Source of the DNA: Cupriavidus sp. | Lineage (GTDB): Bacteria > Pseudomonadota > Gammaproteobacteria > Burkholderiales > Burkholderiaceae | Assembly (NCBI GenBank): GCA_031180665.1 | Contig: JAPSLP010000025.1 | Location: 1-64,000 of the forward strand | Direction of reading: 5' to 3' | DNA: 64,000 nt | In this document: positions 47,095 to 57,810 of the stretch, one piece after another | How the letters are laid out: every line of letters begins with the position of its first letter | Numbering within the stretch: position 1 is the first letter of the stretch | Position numbers and translations under genes: made by a program | The notes under the pieces: generated by a model | The model's input: only the letters and a program-made list of their open reading frames with translations | Databases searched by the model: none | What the model was told of the DNA's origin: nothing

Positions 47095-48672
47095 ATGATC
47101 CTGCCCGCGTTGCGATGCCCACGCTGGTCGCCGCTGCTCGGTGCCGCTGCCGCGCTGCTGGCCGGCTGCGCGGTCGGCCCGGACTTCGCCGCACCGCCCG
47201 CGCCGGACGGTGCCCGCCATGGCGCCTCGCCTGCCACGACGACGTCCGCGCCGGTGCCGCACGGCCAGGCGCAGCGGCTGGTCGATGGCGCCGACGTGCC
47301 GGCGCAGTGGTGGTCGCTGTTCGGCAGCCCCGCGCTCGATGGCGCGATCCGCACCGCACTGGCCAACAGCCCGACGCTGGCGCAGGCGCAGGCCAGCCTC
47401 GAGCGGGCGCAGCACGACTACGCGGCCGCGGCCGGCATCGCGCGGTGGCCCGCCATCGACGCCCGGCTCGACGCCGCCCGTCAGCAGGTCAATATCGCGT
47501 CGATGGGCATCACCGCCTTCCCCAGTCCCCCGCCTTTCACGCTGTACGGCGCCTCGGTACGGGTCTCCTATGTGCTGGACCTGTTCGGCGCGCAGCGGCG
47601 AGAACTGGAAGGCTTGCGCGCGGCGGTCGATTTCCAGCGCTTCGAGCTCGAGGCGGCGCGGCTGGCGCTGGCCGCCAATGTCGCCACCGCCGCCATTCGC
47701 GAGGCCAGCCTGCGCGCGCAGATCGAGGACACCGACGCGCTGGTCGACGCGCAGCGGCGACAGCTGGCGATCGTCGAGCAGGGCGTCGCGCTCGGCGGTA
47801 CCGCCAGGGTCGAGGCCGAACGCCAACGCGGCGAACTGGCGCAGACCGAAGCCCTGTTGCCGGCACTGGCGCGGCAATTGGCGGCGACGCGCCATCAGTT
47901 GGCGGTCTATCTGGGATTACCGCCCGCAGCGGCGGCCGAGCCCGGCGTGGAGAGCGAGGCGGGACAGGCGGCCTCAACCGCCAACGCCACCGCCGTGCCG
48001 GTATTCCGCCTGGCCGAACTGCGGTTGCCCGACACCTTGCCGGTCAGCCTGCCGTCGACACTGGCGCGCCGCCGTCCCGACATCCGCGCGGCAGAGGCGC
48101 TGCTGCATCGGGCCAGCGCCGATATCGGCGTCGCCACCGCCAACCTGTATCCGAGCCTGACGCTGTCGGCGAGCGCGGGCACGCAGTCGCGCACCGGCGG
48201 CGATTTGTTCGATCACCTCAATGTGTGGAACATCGCGGCCGCACTGGTGCAGCCGGTGTTTCGTGGCGGTGCGCTGCGGGCCCGGCAACGCGCCGCGGAG
48301 GCGGCCTATCGCCAGGCGCTGGCGGCGCACCGGCAGGCCGTGCTGCAGGGGCTGCGCGAGGTGGCCGATGCGCTGCAGGCCGTCCACAGCGATGCCGCGA
48401 CGCTGCGGGCGCGCGCCGAAGCGGCCCAACGCGCCGACACCACGCTGTCCATCGTCACCGGGCAATACCGGTTGGGCGGCGTCAGCCAGCTGGCGCTGAT
48501 CGATGCGCAACGCCAGCATCGCGAAAGCACGCTGGCGCTGACGCGCGCCCGTGCCGACCGCCTGGCCGATTCGGCCGCCCTGCTGCAGGCCCTGGGCGGC
48601 GGCTGGTGGCAGGCCGAGGCCGACCCTGTGCCGGACCGAACCGGCGCGCAGGCGAGCACGGCATCGCGCTGA
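47095..48672 (+). CDS. Outer-membrane efflux lipoprotein (NodT/RND type)
   Basis: A 525-residue TolC-like factor. The lipobox LLAGC ends at Cys25, followed by CAVGPDF, the usual start of NodT-family lipoproteins. Two OEP repeats of long amphipathic helices follow (about 70-270 and 290-500), with LPSTLARRRPDIRAAEALLHRASADIG as the family hallmark. ATG at 47095 has AAGGAG six bases upstream; an earlier in-frame ATG at 47056 lacks one. It completes the operon, 49 bp after the permease, giving a full inner-to-outer-membrane exporter. Confidence 0.94.
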   Translation: MILPALRCPRWSPLLGAAAALLAGCAVGPDFAAPPAPDGARHGASPATTTSAPVPHGQAQRLVDGADVPAQWWSLFGSPALDGAIRTALANSPTLAQAQASLERAQHDYAAAAGIARWPAIDARLDAARQQVNIASMGITAFPSPPPFTLYGASVRVSYVLDLFGAQRRELEGLRAAVDFQRFELEAARLALAANVATAAIREASLRAQIEDTDALVDAQRRQLAIVEQGVALGGTARVEAERQRGELAQTEALLPALARQLAATRHQLAVYLGLPPAAAAEPGVESEAGQAASTANATAVPVFRLAELRLPDTLPVSLPSTLARRRPDIRAAEALLHRASADIGVATANLYPSLTLSASAGTQSRTGGDLFDHLNVWNIAAALVQPVFRGGALRARQRAAEAAYRQALAAHRQAVLQGLREVADALQAVHSDAATLRARAEAAQRADTTLSIVTGQYRLGGVSQLALIDAQRQHRESTLALTRARADRLADSAALLQALGGGWWQAEADPVPDRTGAQASTASR

Positions 48673-48706
48673 ATCGTGGGCTCGGCGGTCACGCTGGGCG
48701 CGCTGT

Positions 48707-50059
48707 TCAGATCGGCGTGTTCGACGCCGGCGCCAGCAGCGCAGCGACTTCGCGCTGTCCCGCGGCCTGCGCCAGTGTCAGCGCCGTCTGCCCCTTGGCA
48801 TTGCGCAGCAGCGCATTGGCACCGGCATCGAGCAGCAGCCTGACCACGGCGACGTCGCCGGACCGTGCGGCGAACATCAGCGGCGTCATGCCATGCTGGT
48901 CTGCCGTATCGGCACTGGCACCGGCCTGCAGCAGCAAGGCGAGCGTGCGCGCCCGCACCGCCGGGGATGGCCCCAGCTCGTCGCACGCCGCCGCCAGCAG
49001 CAACGGCGTGCGCATCGCCGCATTGCGCTGCTGCAGGCTATCGCCGGCGCCGTGCATCAGCAGCATCGCCACCACCTCCGGGTGCAACGCCGCAGCCGCG
49101 TAGGCCAGCGGCGTCCAGCCTTCGGCCTGGCACGCCTGCGGATCGGCACCCGCGGCCAGCAGCGTCGCGACCACGTCCGCATGGCCGTAGACCGCGGCGC
49201 GCATCAGCGGCGTGCGGCGCATGGCGTCGCGGCCGTCGACCGCCGCGCCATGCGTGAGCAGCAGCGCCACGGCCTCGCGCTGGCCGAAGGTGGCGGCGCG
49301 CGCCAACGGCGTCTCGCCATCGGGGAAGGAGGCCAGGTCGATCAGCCAGGCGCCGTGCGGCTGCGCCGCCGCGATCAGCTCGCGCATCGCCGCCAGGTGG
49401 CCGCGGCCCGCGGCGATGGCCAGCGCCCCGTGCCCGCGCGGCGACAGCGGCAGCGACAGGGATTCGGCGCGCGCCAGCCACGGCGCCAGTTTGGCCACGT
49501 CGCCACTGCCGGCGGCGTGGGCCAGTTCGTCGGTGCCGCTGCGTCCGAGCCAGCCGAGATAGTCCGACACCAGTTCGCCGATGGTGGCCGACAGCGCCGC
49601 GTCGTTCGCCAGCGCGTCTGTCGCCAGCGCCACCGGCGGCTGACGGTCGGCATTGCGGGCCGACAGCGCCAGCTTCGCGGCGTGGGTGCCCTGGTACTCG
49701 AGCTGGCGCAGCAGCGCGCGCACCAGCTGGGGCGCGGGCGGCCGGATCAGGAAGGCCAGATGCAGCGCGGTATCGCCGTTGGCATTGGTCAGCGCCGGAT
49801 CGGCGCCGTGCCGCAGCAGGCGTTCGACGGTGTTCAGCTCGCCACCGGCGAGCATCGCAAGGTGCAGCGCGGTATTGCCATCGCGGTCCGGCACCCGCAG
49901 CAGCGCGGGCTGGCCGGCGGCAAGCGTGTCGATCGCCGCCGCGTCGCCGCGGGCGATGGCGGCATGCAGGGCAGCGAGCGCCGCCCCTTCCACGGTGGGT
50001 GCGCCGCCGGCCGCACCGGCAGGTTTGGCGTCGACGAAACTCCTGGTTGTTAGCACCAT
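48707..50059 (-). CDS. Ankyrin-repeat protein
   Basis: A 450-residue protein made almost wholly of ankyrin repeats: DGNTALHLAMLAGGELNTVERLLRHGADP (about 67-95), NGDTALHLAF, then from about 245 a run including DGETPLARAATFGQREAVALLLTHGAAV and GMTPLMFAARSGDVAVVRLLLDAGANA. No signal peptide, membrane helix or toxin domain is seen. ATG at 50059 has GGAG seven bases upstream. It converges with the efflux operon over 34 bp and is divergent from uvrA. Partner unknown. Confidence 0.9.
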   Translation of the reverse strand: MVLTTRSFVDAKPAGAAGGAPTVEGAALAALHAAIARGDAAAIDTLAAGQPALLRVPDRDGNTALHLAMLAGGELNTVERLLRHGADPALTNANGDTALHLAFLIRPPAPQLVRALLRQLEYQGTHAAKLALSARNADRQPPVALATDALANDAALSATIGELVSDYLGWLGRSGTDELAHAAGSGDVAKLAPWLARAESLSLPLSPRGHGALAIAAGRGHLAAMRELIAAAQPHGAWLIDLASFPDGETPLARAATFGQREAVALLLTHGAAVDGRDAMRRTPLMRAAVYGHADVVATLLAAGADPQACQAEGWTPLAYAAAALHPEVVAMLLMHGAGDSLQQRNAAMRTPLLLAAACDELGPSPAVRARTLALLLQAGASADTADQHGMTPLMFAARSGDVAVVRLLLDAGANALLRNAKGQTALTLAQAAGQREVAALLAPASNTPI

Positions 50060-50601
50060 GCGTGTTCTCCTGGCGTTGGGGATGGGCACCGCGGAAGGCG
50101 GCGGCGCCGGTTGCCAGCCGAGCGCCGGGGCGGCGGGCTGGCGGCGTGCGGGCGGCGGTGGGCTTGCTGGTGGCTGCGGGTGACTGCCGGTGGCGGCTTG
50201 TCGTTGCCAGCGGCGACCGGGACTGCCGGGTACTGCCGGGTACTGCCGGGTACTGCCGGGTACTCCCGGGTACTCCGCGGGTACTCCCCGGTTACTGGCG
50301 GCGCCGGTTCCGGGACCCGGAGCGGTATGCCGCTCGACCGGACGCGCCCACCGCCTGCGCCGCTATGCTATGGGCCCCGGCAGGCGGAATCTATTGAAAA
50401 CACCCGGAATCTGTGCAAAGGAGCGCGTCGGGGGCCGCGCAAGTCGGTGCGGCGTGCCACGTCCGCGCTCCCTTGGCGAGTCGCCGGGCGGCGTCGGGGT
50501 GGCATTCGGACGCACCCCCGGGACTTTTGCTAAAGTTTACGGCCAACTTTCCACCGCCCCCGGCCCCCGGGCGCGGTGCGCCCACCGAAAGGATCCTCCC
50601 C
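50060..50601. other. Long intergenic region between the ankyrin gene and uvrA
   Basis: 542 bp with no credible gene; open frames lack codon bias and good starts. It holds the 10-bp tandem repeat at 50221-50280 and the promoter side of both genes. No LexA (SOS) box of the CTG-N10-CAG type was recognised. Confidence 0.6.
50221..50280. repeat. Six tandem 10-bp repeats (TACTGCCGGG)
   Basis: Copies start every 10 bp from 50221. Three (50231, 50241, 50251) are identical; the others differ by one to three bases, and further degenerate copies run to about 50300. They are about 160 bp upstream of the ankyrin start and 320 bp upstream of uvrA. Confidence 0.9.
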
Positions 50602-53600
50602 ATGTCTTCCGGCGTCATCCGCATCCGCGGCGCCCGTCAGCACAATCTCAAGCAAGTCGATCTGGACCTGCGCACCGGCGAAATGACGGTGGTCACGGGT
50701 CCGTCCGGCTCCGGCAAATCCAGCCTGGTCTTCGACACCCTCTATGCCGAAGGGCAGCGGCGCTATGTCGAGACCTTCAGCGCCTACGCCCGCCAGTTCC
50801 TCGATCGCATGGACCGCCCGCAGGTCGAGCGCGTCGAGGGCGTGCCCCCGGCGATCGCGATCGACCAGACCAATCCGGTGCGCAGCTCGCGCTCGACGGT
50901 TGGCACCATGACCGAGCTGAACGACCACCTGAAGCTGCTGTTCGCGCGCGCGGCCCAGCTGTTCGATCGCGAGACCGCGCTGCCGGTGCGCCACGACACC
51001 CCCGAGACCATCTACGCTGAGCTCCTCGAACGCACCCGCGCCGGCGATCCGCGCCTCGCGGTGACCTTTCCGGTCGAACTACCGGAGTCCGCGACCGAGG
51101 AGGAGATCGCGCAATGGCTGTCGGTCAGCGGCTATACGCGCGTGCAGGCGCAGCGCGTGGTGAACTCGCCGACCGGCCCGCGCAAGATGCTCGACGTGGT
51201 GGCCGACCGCTTCCGCCTGCAGCGCGCCGACAAGGCCCGCGTGATCGAGGCGATCGAATCCTCGCTCAAGCGCGGCGCCGGCCGGGTCAATATCTACGTG
51301 CTGCCGGAGGGCGACGCCTCACCTGCCGAAGCGGGCGACGCCGAAGCGACCATCTGGCGCTTCTCCACCGGCCTGCACTGCCCCGAGAGCGACCTGCGCT
51401 ATGCGGATCCGCAGCCGGCGCTGTTCTCGTTCAACTCGGCTTACGGCGCCTGCGAGGCCTGCCGCGGCTTCGGCCGCGTGATCGGCGTCGACCTGGGCCT
51501 GGTGATTCCCGACGGGCGCAAGACGCTGCGCGAGGGCGCGATCAAGCCGATGCAGACGCCGGCGTGGAAGGAGTGCCAGGACGACCTGATGCGCTATGCC
51601 GCGCGCGCCGGCATTCCACGCGACACGCCGTGGGCCGAACTGACGCAGGCGCAGCGCGACTGGGTCATCGACGGCGATCCGGCCTGGAACGGCAAGTGGA
51701 ACAGCCAGTGGTACGGCGTGCGCCGCTTCTTCGACTACCTGGAGTCGAAAGCCTACAAGATGCATATCCGCGTGCTGCTGTCCAAGTACCGCAGCTACAC
51801 GCCGTGCGAGACCTGCGGCGGCGCGCGCCTGAAGACCGAGGCGATGCTGTGGCGCCTGGGCTCGCGCGAGAACGCCGATGCCGTGCTCGATCCCGCCCGC
51901 CGCGTGATGCCGCGCGGCGTGGGCTGGCGCCGCGAACAGCTCGAGGCCCTGCCCGGCCTGACCGTGCACGACCTGATGCTGCTGCCGATCGAGCGCATCC
52001 GCCGCTTCTTCGACACGCTGACGCTGCCGAGCACGCTGCTCGACGACGCGCTCAAGCTGCTGCTGACCGAGGTGCGCACGCGCCTGAAGTATCTGTGCGA
52101 CGTTGGCATCGGCTACCTGACGCTGGACCGCCAGAGCCGCACGCTGTCCGGCGGCGAGGTGCAGCGGATCAACCTGACCACGGCGCTCGGCACCTCGCTG
52201 GTCAACACGCTGTTCGTGCTTGACGAGCCCAGCATCGGCCTGCATCCGCGCGACCTGAACCGCATCGTCGAGGCGATGCGGCGGCTGCGCGATGCCGGCA
52301 ACACGCTGGTGGTGGTCGAGCACGATCCCTCGGTGATGCTGGCCGCCGACCGCCTGATCGACATGGGTCCGGGCCCGGGCGAGCGCGGCGGCGAGATCGT
52401 CTACGACGGCACGCCCGCCGAGATCCGCCACGCCGACACGCTGACCGGCCAATATCTCAGTGGCCGGCGCCGCGTCGCCGATGCCTCCGACTGGGTCCGC
52501 CGGCCGGTCGACGAGACCACGCCGCGGCTGGTGCTCGAAGGCGCCAGCGAGCACAACCTGCAGGACGTCACCGTGTCGATCCCGCTGCGGCGCCTGGTCT
52601 GCGTGACCGGCGTGTCGGGCTCGGGCAAGTCGACGCTGATCCAGGACGTGCTGCACCCCGCGCTGGCCCGCCATTTCGGCCGCGCCACCGAAGCGCCCGG
52701 CGCGCACCGCGCGCTGGTGGGCGCCGGGCAGATCGGCGATGCGGTGTTCGTCGACCAGTCGCCGATCGGCAAGACCGCCCGCTCCAATCCGGCCAGCTAT
52801 GTCGGCGCCTTCGACGAGATCCGCAAGCTGTTCGCCAAGGCGTCGCTGGCGAAGCAGCGCGGCTATACCGCCGGCACCTTCAGCTTCAACTCGGGCGACG
52901 GACGCTGTCCGACCTGCGGCGGCTCGGGCTTCGAGCACGTCGAGATGCAGTTCCTGTCCGATGTCTATCTGCGCTGCCCGGATTGCGACGGCACGCGCTA
53001 TCGCGCCGAAATCCTCGAAGTCAAGATCGAGCGCGGCGGCCGCGTGCTGAGCATCGCCGACGTGCTCGAGCTGACCGTCAGCGAGGCGGTGGCGCTGTTC
53101 GCCGCCGATGCCGAGGTGCTGCGCGTGCTGCAGCCGATCGTCGATGTCGGCCTCGAATACGTGAAGCTGGGCCAGCCGGTGCCGACGCTGTCGGGCGGCG
53201 AGGCGCAGCGCCTGAAGCTGGCGGGCTTTCTCGCCGAGACCGCGCAGGCTGCGCGCAAGCGCGTCGCGCCGGACGCCAGCGAAGGGCGGCTCTTCATGTT
53301 CGACGAGCCCACCACCGGCCTGCACTTCGACGACATCGCCAAGCTGATGCGCGCCTTCGGCAAGCTGCTCGACGGCGGGCATTCGCTGATCGTGATCGAG
53401 CACAACCTCGACGTGATCCGCGCCGCCGACTGGCTGATCGATCTGGGCCCGGAAGGCGGCGACGCCGGCGGCCAGCTGGTCTGCGCGGGCACGCCGGACG
53501 ACGTCAAGCGCTGCGCGTCGTCGCATACCGGCGCGGCGCTGCTGCAGTACGACAACCAGATCGGGCGCAGCGACGCCCAGGCCGAACACGACGCGCTGCG

Positions 53601-56511
53601 GCTGCAATCCGCCCACGGCTCGCCCGCGGCACGCCGCGCGCGGCGCGCGCTGGCCGAGATCCAGGGCGAGAACGTGGTGCGCATCGTCAACGCGCACGAG
53701 CACAACCTGAAGTCGCTGAACGTCGATATCCCGCACAACAAGTTCAACGTCGTGACCGGCGTGTCGGGCTCGGGCAAGTCGACGCTGGCCTTCGACATCC
53801 TGTTCCACGAGGGCCAGCGGCGCTATCTCGAATCGCTGAACGCCTATGCGCGCTCGATCGTGCAGCCGGCGGGCCGGCCGGAGGTCGACGCGGTGTTCGG
53901 CATCCCGCCGACCGTGGCGATCGAGCAGCGCCTGTCGCGCGGCGGCCGCAAGAGCACGGTGGCCACCACCTCGGAGGTCTGGCACTTCCTGCGGCTGCTG
54001 TACGTCAAGCTCGGCCTGCAGCACTGCGTGCACGACGGCACGCCGGTGAGCGCGCAGAGCCCCGAGTCCATCGTCGCGCAACTGCTGCGCGAATACCGCG
54101 GCCAACATGTCGGGCTGCTGGCGCCACTGGTGGTCAACCGCAAGGGCGTCTATACCGACCTCGCCAAATGGGCCAAGGCGCGCGGCCATACGCATCTGCG
54201 CGTCGACGGCGCCTTCCTGCCGGTCGATCCATGGCCGCGGCTGGACCGCTTCCGCGAACACACGATCGAGCTGCCGGTCGGCGACGTGGTGGTCTCGCCC
54301 GACAACGAGGCGGCGCTGCATGCGCTGCTGGAGCAGGCGCTCGAGCACGGCAAGGGCGTGATGCATCTGCTGGCGCCGCTGGACGGCCTGCGCGAGGCGT
54401 TCGGCAACGGCCACAACGGCGACGGCGTCGGCCAGACCAAGGTCTTCTCGACCAAGCGCGCCTGCCCCCAATGCGGCACCAGCTATCCCGAGCTGGACCC
54501 GCGCATGTTCTCGTACAACAGCAAGCATGGCTGGTGCGAGAGCTGCGTCGGCACCGGCCTGCCGCTCACGCGCGAGCAGCGTGCCGCCTATGACGACAGC
54601 GTGATCGGCGGCGACGAACGCGGCCGCGAGCAGACACTCCCGTCGGAGGAGATCGAACCCGAAGGCGTCGGCCATGCGGACTGCCCCTCGTGCCACGGCA
54701 CGCGGCTGAACCCTGCCGCGCGCGCGGTCAGCTTCGCCGGCCGCTCGATCGTCGACATCGCGCAATGGACCGTGTCGCAGACCCGCGCGTGGATCGAGCA
54801 GCTGACGCTGGGCGGCCGCGACGCCGAGATCGCGCGCGACGTGGTCAGCGAGATCCGCAGCCGCCTCGAATTCCTCGAGGAGGTGGGCCTGGGCTATCTG
54901 AGCCTGGACCGCGCCGCGCCCAGCCTGTCGGGCGGCGAGGCGCAGCGGATCCGCCTGGCGGCACAGCTGGGCAGCAATCTGCAGGGCGTCTGCTATGTGC
55001 TGGACGAACCGACCATCGGGCTGCATCCGCGCGACAACCGCATCCTGCTCGACGCGCTGCGCAAACTCGGCGACAAGGGCAACACGCTGGTGGTGGTCGA
55101 GCACGACGAGGACACCATCCGCCGCGCCGACCACATCATCGACATCGGCCCCGGCGCCGGCAAGCGCGGCGGCCATGTGGTCGCGCAGGGCGGCGTCGCC
55201 GATCTGGCGGCGCAGCCGTCGTCGCTGACCGGGCAGTTCCTCGCCCGGCCGATCGTCCATCCGCTGCAGGCGCGCCGGCCCGTTTCGGTGGCGGCAGCGC
55301 GCGGCAAGGCGGGCACGGCCGATCCGGCGGTGCCCGAGCGCTGGCTGACCGTGCACGGCGCGACGCTGCACAACCTGCGCAACGTCACCGCCAGCCTGCC
55401 ACTGTCGCGGCTGGTGGCGATCACCGGCGTCAGCGGCTCGGGCAAGTCCACGCTGGCGCGCGATGTGCTGATGACCAATCTGCTCGATGCGGTGGGCCGC
55501 TCGGTGCTGTCGTCGCCGGCCACGCGCCGCGCGCGCAAGTCGGCACAGGCCAGCGAGCCGGCCGCGGGTGCCGGCAAGAGCGTGAGGAAACTCGACGTCC
55601 AGCATGTCTGGCAAGGCTGCGAAGCGGTGACCGGCTGGGAGGCGATCGATCGCGTGCTCGAGGTCGACCAGACCCCGATCGGCAAGACGCCGCGCTCGTG
55701 TCCGGCCACCTATATCGGCGTCTGGGACGCGATCCGCCGGCTGTTCGCCGATACGCTGGAGGCGCGCGCCCGGGGCTATACCGCGTCGCGCTTCTCGTTC
55801 AACACCGGCGACGGCCGCTGCCCGGCCTGCGAGGGCCAGGGCGTGCGCACCATCGGCATGAGCTTCCTGCCGGACGTCAAGGTGCTGTGCGATGTCTGCC
55901 ACGGCCAGCGCTTCAATGCGGAGACGCTCGCGGTGTCCTGGCGCGGCCGCAATATCGGCGAGGTGCTGACGATGGAGATCGACGAGGCGGTGGAGTTCTT
56001 CGCCGCGCAGTCGAACATCGCGCATCCGCTGCAGCTGCTCAAGGACGTGGGCCTGGGCTATCTGACGCTGGGCCAGCCGTCGCCGACGCTGTCGGGTGGC
56101 GAAGCGCAGCGGATCAAGCTGGTCACCGAACTGGCCAAGGTGCGCGACGACATCACGCGCCGCGGCCAGAAGCCGCCGCATACGCTGTACGTGCTGGACG
56201 AACCGACCGTGGGCCTGCATATGGCCGACGTCGCCAAGCTGATCCGCGTGCTGCACCGGCTGGTCGACGGCGGCCACAGCGTGGTGGTGATCGAGCACGA
56301 CCTCGACGTGATCGCCGAAGCCGACTGGGTCATCGACCTCGGTCCGGAAGGCGGCGACGGCGGCGGCACCATCGTCGCAGCGGCGCCGCCGGACCTGCTG
56401 GCGCGCACGCCGGGCAGCCATACCGGGGCGGCGCTGGTGCCGGTGCTGGGACGAACGGGCGGCGAACGGGCGGCCAATGAGGACGCTGTACCACGAGGGG
56501 CTGTGGCATAG
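50602..56511 (+). CDS. uvrA: Double-length UvrA excinuclease subunit with four ABC modules
   Basis: A 1969-residue protein, twice the normal ~950, containing two complete UvrA units in tandem. Walker A motifs: GPSGSGKSS (about residue 33), GVSGSGKST (670), GVSGSGKST (1053) and GVSGSGKST (1609). Four LSGGE signatures each precede a DEP(S/T)xGLH Walker B. Each unit keeps its UvrA zinc modules (CEACRGFG...[16 protein letters not shown]...[16 protein letters not shown]...[14 protein letters not shown]...CDVCHG). Such fusions are known from Burkholderiales; a normal-length UvrA may exist elsewhere. It recognises DNA lesions for nucleotide excision repair. ATG at 50602 with AAAGGA upstream. A strong terminator follows. 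Confidence 0.94.
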   Translation: MSSGVIRIRGARQHNLKQVDLDLRTGEMTVVTGPSGSGKSSLVFDTLYAEGQRRYVETFSAYARQFLDRMDRPQVERVEGVPPAIAIDQTNPVRSSRSTVGTMTELNDHLKLLFARAAQLFDRETALPVRHDTPETIYAELLERTRAGDPRLAVTFPVELPESATEEEIAQWLSVSGYTRVQAQRVVNSPTGPRKMLDVVADRFRLQRADKARVIEAIESSLKRGAGRVNIYVLPEGDASPAEAGDAEATIWRFSTGLHCPESDLRYADPQPALFSFNSAYGACEACRGFGRVIGVDLGLVIPDGRKTLREGAIKPMQTPAWKECQDDLMRYAARAGIPRDTPWAELTQAQRDWVIDGDPAWNGKWNSQWYGVRRFFDYLESKAYKMHIRVLLSKYRSYTPCETCGGARLKTEAMLWRLGSRENADAVLDPARRVMPRGVGWRREQLEALPGLTVHDLMLLPIERIRRFFDTLTLPSTLLDDALKLLLTEVRTRLKYLCDVGIGYLTLDRQSRTLSGGEVQRINLTTALGTSLVNTLFVLDEPSIGLHPRDLNRIVEAMRRLRDAGNTLVVVEHDPSVMLAADRLIDMGPGPGERGGEIVYDGTPAEIRHADTLTGQYLSGRRRVADASDWVRRPVDETTPRLVLEGASEHNLQDVTVSIPLRRLVCVTGVSGSGKSTLIQDVLHPALARHFGRATEAPGAHRALVGAGQIGDAVFVDQSPIGKTARSNPASYVGAFDEIRKLFAKASLAKQRGYTAGTFSFNSGDGRCPTCGGSGFEHVEMQFLSDVYLRCPDCDGTRYRAEILEVKIERGGRVLSIADVLELTVSEAVALFAADAEVLRVLQPIVDVGLEYVKLGQPVPTLSGGEAQRLKLAGFLAETAQAARKRVAPDASEGRLFMFDEPTTGLHFDDIAKLMRAFGKLLDGGHSLIVIEHNLDVIRAADWLIDLGPEGGDAGGQLVCAGTPDDVKRCASSHTGAALLQYDNQIGRSDAQAEHDALRLQSAHGSPAARRARRALAEIQGENVVRIVNAHEHNLKSLNVDIPHNKFNVVTGVSGSGKSTLAFDILFHEGQRRYLESLNAYARSIVQPAGRPEVDAVFGIPPTVAIEQRLSRGGRKSTVATTSEVWHFLRLLYVKLGLQHCVHDGTPVSAQSPESIVAQLLREYRGQHVGLLAPLVVNRKGVYTDLAKWAKARGHTHLRVDGAFLPVDPWPRLDRFREHTIELPVGDVVVSPDNEAALHALLEQALEHGKGVMHLLAPLDGLREAFGNGHNGDGVGQTKVFSTKRACPQCGTSYPELDPRMFSYNSKHGWCESCVGTGLPLTREQRAAYDDSVIGGDERGREQTLPSEEIEPEGVGHADCPSCHGTRLNPAARAVSFAGRSIVDIAQWTVSQTRAWIEQLTLGGRDAEIARDVVSEIRSRLEFLEEVGLGYLSLDRAAPSLSGGEAQRIRLAAQLGSNLQGVCYVLDEPTIGLHPRDNRILLDALRKLGDKGNTLVVVEHDEDTIRRADHIIDIGPGAGKRGGHVVAQGGVADLAAQPSSLTGQFLARPIVHPLQARRPVSVAAARGKAGTADPAVPERWLTVHGATLHNLRNVTASLPLSRLVAITGVSGSGKSTLARDVLMTNLLDAVGRSVLSSPATRRARKSAQASEPAAGAGKSVRKLDVQHVWQGCEAVTGWEAIDRVLEVDQTPIGKTPRSCPATYIGVWDAIRRLFADTLEARARGYTASRFSFNTGDGRCPACEGQGVRTIGMSFLPDVKVLCDVCHGQRFNAETLAVSWRGRNIGEVLTMEIDEAVEFFAAQSNIAHPLQLLKDVGLGYLTLGQPSPTLSGGEAQRIKLVTELAKVRDDITRRGQKPPHTLYVLDEPTVGLHMADVAKLIRVLHRLVDGGHSVVVIEHDLDVIAEADWVIDLGPEGGDGGGTIVAAAPPDLLARTPGSHTGAALVPVLGRTGGERAANEDAVPRGAVA

Positions 56512-56603
56512 CGATCCGCGATCGCGTATTGTCAGTGCGGCGATGGGTTGGCACATGAGACCCATCGCCGGCTCGATGGTCACCACAGACGCGTAAAAAG
56601 GCG

Positions 56604-56636
56604 AAAGGCCGCACTAGGCGGCCTTTCTTCTCTTTT
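56604..56636 (+). terminator. Intrinsic terminator after uvrA
   Basis: A 9-bp perfect stem AAAGGCCGC / GCGGCCTTT (56604-56612 and 56618-56626) with loop ACTAG, followed by a T-rich tail. It lies about 95 bases past the uvrA stop, right before the Abi-like gene. Confidence 0.9.
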
Positions 56637-56720
56637 GCGTCTTGGATCGTGACGTCCGTCGGCGTACCGAGAGAGCTGTCAAGATTTTTGCCCAAGCGCT
56701 TACTCGACCAGTATAGCCAA

Positions 56721-57719
56721 ATGTCAACGAACCAGCAATCCTTCCCCCTCGCTGCGGCACTTTGCGCTCTTTCCCAGGCCCGTCTCCGCAACTATCGGAC
56801 CTTTTTTTCGGCCGGGAGCGACCGCGAGGCGTACGGCCTGTACGTGTGGAACGAGGCAGTATCCAATGCTTTTGCGAGAGCGCTCGGAGCTGTTGAAATC
56901 GTCATGCGGAATCAGTTCCATGCCGCACTGAGCTCGCGCTATGGTGCTGCAGGGTCGCCCGGCTCTCGAGACTGGTTCAATCACATCGAGCTTCCGGCAA
57001 AGTCCAAGAACGCCGTCACGGAACTGACCCACCGCCGTCAACGCATCGGCCAACACTTTCAGTTTGTGCCCCGCAATCCGATGCCATCCCCCGACGACGT
57101 GGTTTCGAAGCTGACGTTTGGCTTCTGGCCACATCTTCTTGACGTAGAAGCGGACACGCATGGAAGTCCGGTCGACTGGCCAAACATCTTGGTCGATGCG
57201 CTGCCAGGACATCGACAACGACATCCTTCGTTCTGGTCCAGCAGACGCAATCAAGACGCTCTCTTCGCGCGTATCGACTACTGCAACAACCTACGCAACC
57301 GGATTGCTCACCATGAGCCGATCTGGAAAGCTGGCCCGCTTCTGGAGGAGTCGCGGCCGCGGCAAAATCGCCGTCCGCTCGTCATACAACGGCCGCCCAC
57401 CACGCCTGCGGCTGCCATCGCGCGCTTGGGAGAGAGCTACAGGCGTACGTTGGAACTTCTCGAGTGGTTCTCCCCGGAAGTCGGCCACATGACCCGGCGC
57501 AGCGAAGCACATCACCGGTTTCTCGCCCTCAACTCGTTGGCCGCCGTTGACGACTACCGGCGCCATGCGGGAATCAGTCGGGATGAGGCAATCGAGTTGA
57601 CACGTTATCGAAAGCTGCGACACCTTAAGGCGGCGTTTCGCAAAATCAGGCGGACCCATGGCTCGGCGTCAATTACGTACAGCGGAGGGCGGATCGGCTA
57701 TTTTCTTGCTTCGTCGTAA
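56721..57719 (+). CDS. Abi-like (abortive infection) protein with HEPN-type RNase motif
   Basis: A 332-residue protein of the Abi_2/AbiD-AbiF-like family. Near the N terminus ALSQARLRNY and YGLYVWNEAVSNAFARALGAVEIVMRN give the family signature. In the middle, R192-N-R-I-A-H197-H (RNRIAHHEPIW) is the Rx4H motif of HEPN ribonucleases. Such proteins are phage-triggered or constitutive toxins that stop infected cells by cutting RNA. The DNA is visibly poorer in GC: line 57241-57300 has 33 of 60 G/C against 42 of 60 in a uvrA line (54001-54060), a sign of transfer. ATG at 56721; GTG at 56649 would add 24 residues, and neither has a ribosome site. Confidence 0.83.
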   Translation: MSTNQQSFPLAAALCALSQARLRNYRTFFSAGSDREAYGLYVWNEAVSNAFARALGAVEIVMRNQFHAALSSRYGAAGSPGSRDWFNHIELPAKSKNAVTELTHRRQRIGQHFQFVPRNPMPSPDDVVSKLTFGFWPHLLDVEADTHGSPVDWPNILVDALPGHRQRHPSFWSSRRNQDALFARIDYCNNLRNRIAHHEPIWKAGPLLEESRPRQNRRPLVIQRPPTTPAAAIARLGESYRRTLELLEWFSPEVGHMTRRSEAHHRFLALNSLAAVDDYRRHAGISRDEAIELTRYRKLRHLKAAFRKIRRTHGSASITYSGGRIGYFLASS

Positions 57720-57756
57720 CGCGGCAAGCAAACGAAACCATGTTTCGATGAAGGAG

Positions 57757-57787
57757 AAAGGGCCGCATCGGTGAACGGCCCCTTTCC
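57757..57787 (-). terminator. Probable terminator between the Abi-like gene and the cysteine hydrolase
   Basis: AAAGGGCCG (57757-57765) faces CGGCCCCTTT (57776-57785) with one bulged C. The minus-strand reading ends in a CTTTCTCCTT tail 24 bases past the hydrolase stop. It could serve both converging genes. Confidence 0.6.
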
Positions 57788-57810
57788 AACTCCGGCAATA
57801 CGGCTCGCCT

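Noticed and set aside
50221..50300. Possible CRISPR array
   Set aside because: The 10-bp units are directly adjacent with no spacers, and no cas gene is present.
50534..50560. Sigma28-like TAAAGTTT element before uvrA
   Set aside because: No GCCGATAA-like -10 at the right distance, and the downstream gene is not flagellar.
50060..50601. SOS box upstream of uvrA
   Set aside because: No CTGT-N8-ACAG palindrome was found in the gap.
51319..56586. 1755-codon frame antisense to uvrA
   Set aside because: Same reason: composition-driven shadow of a conserved gene, no recognisable domain.
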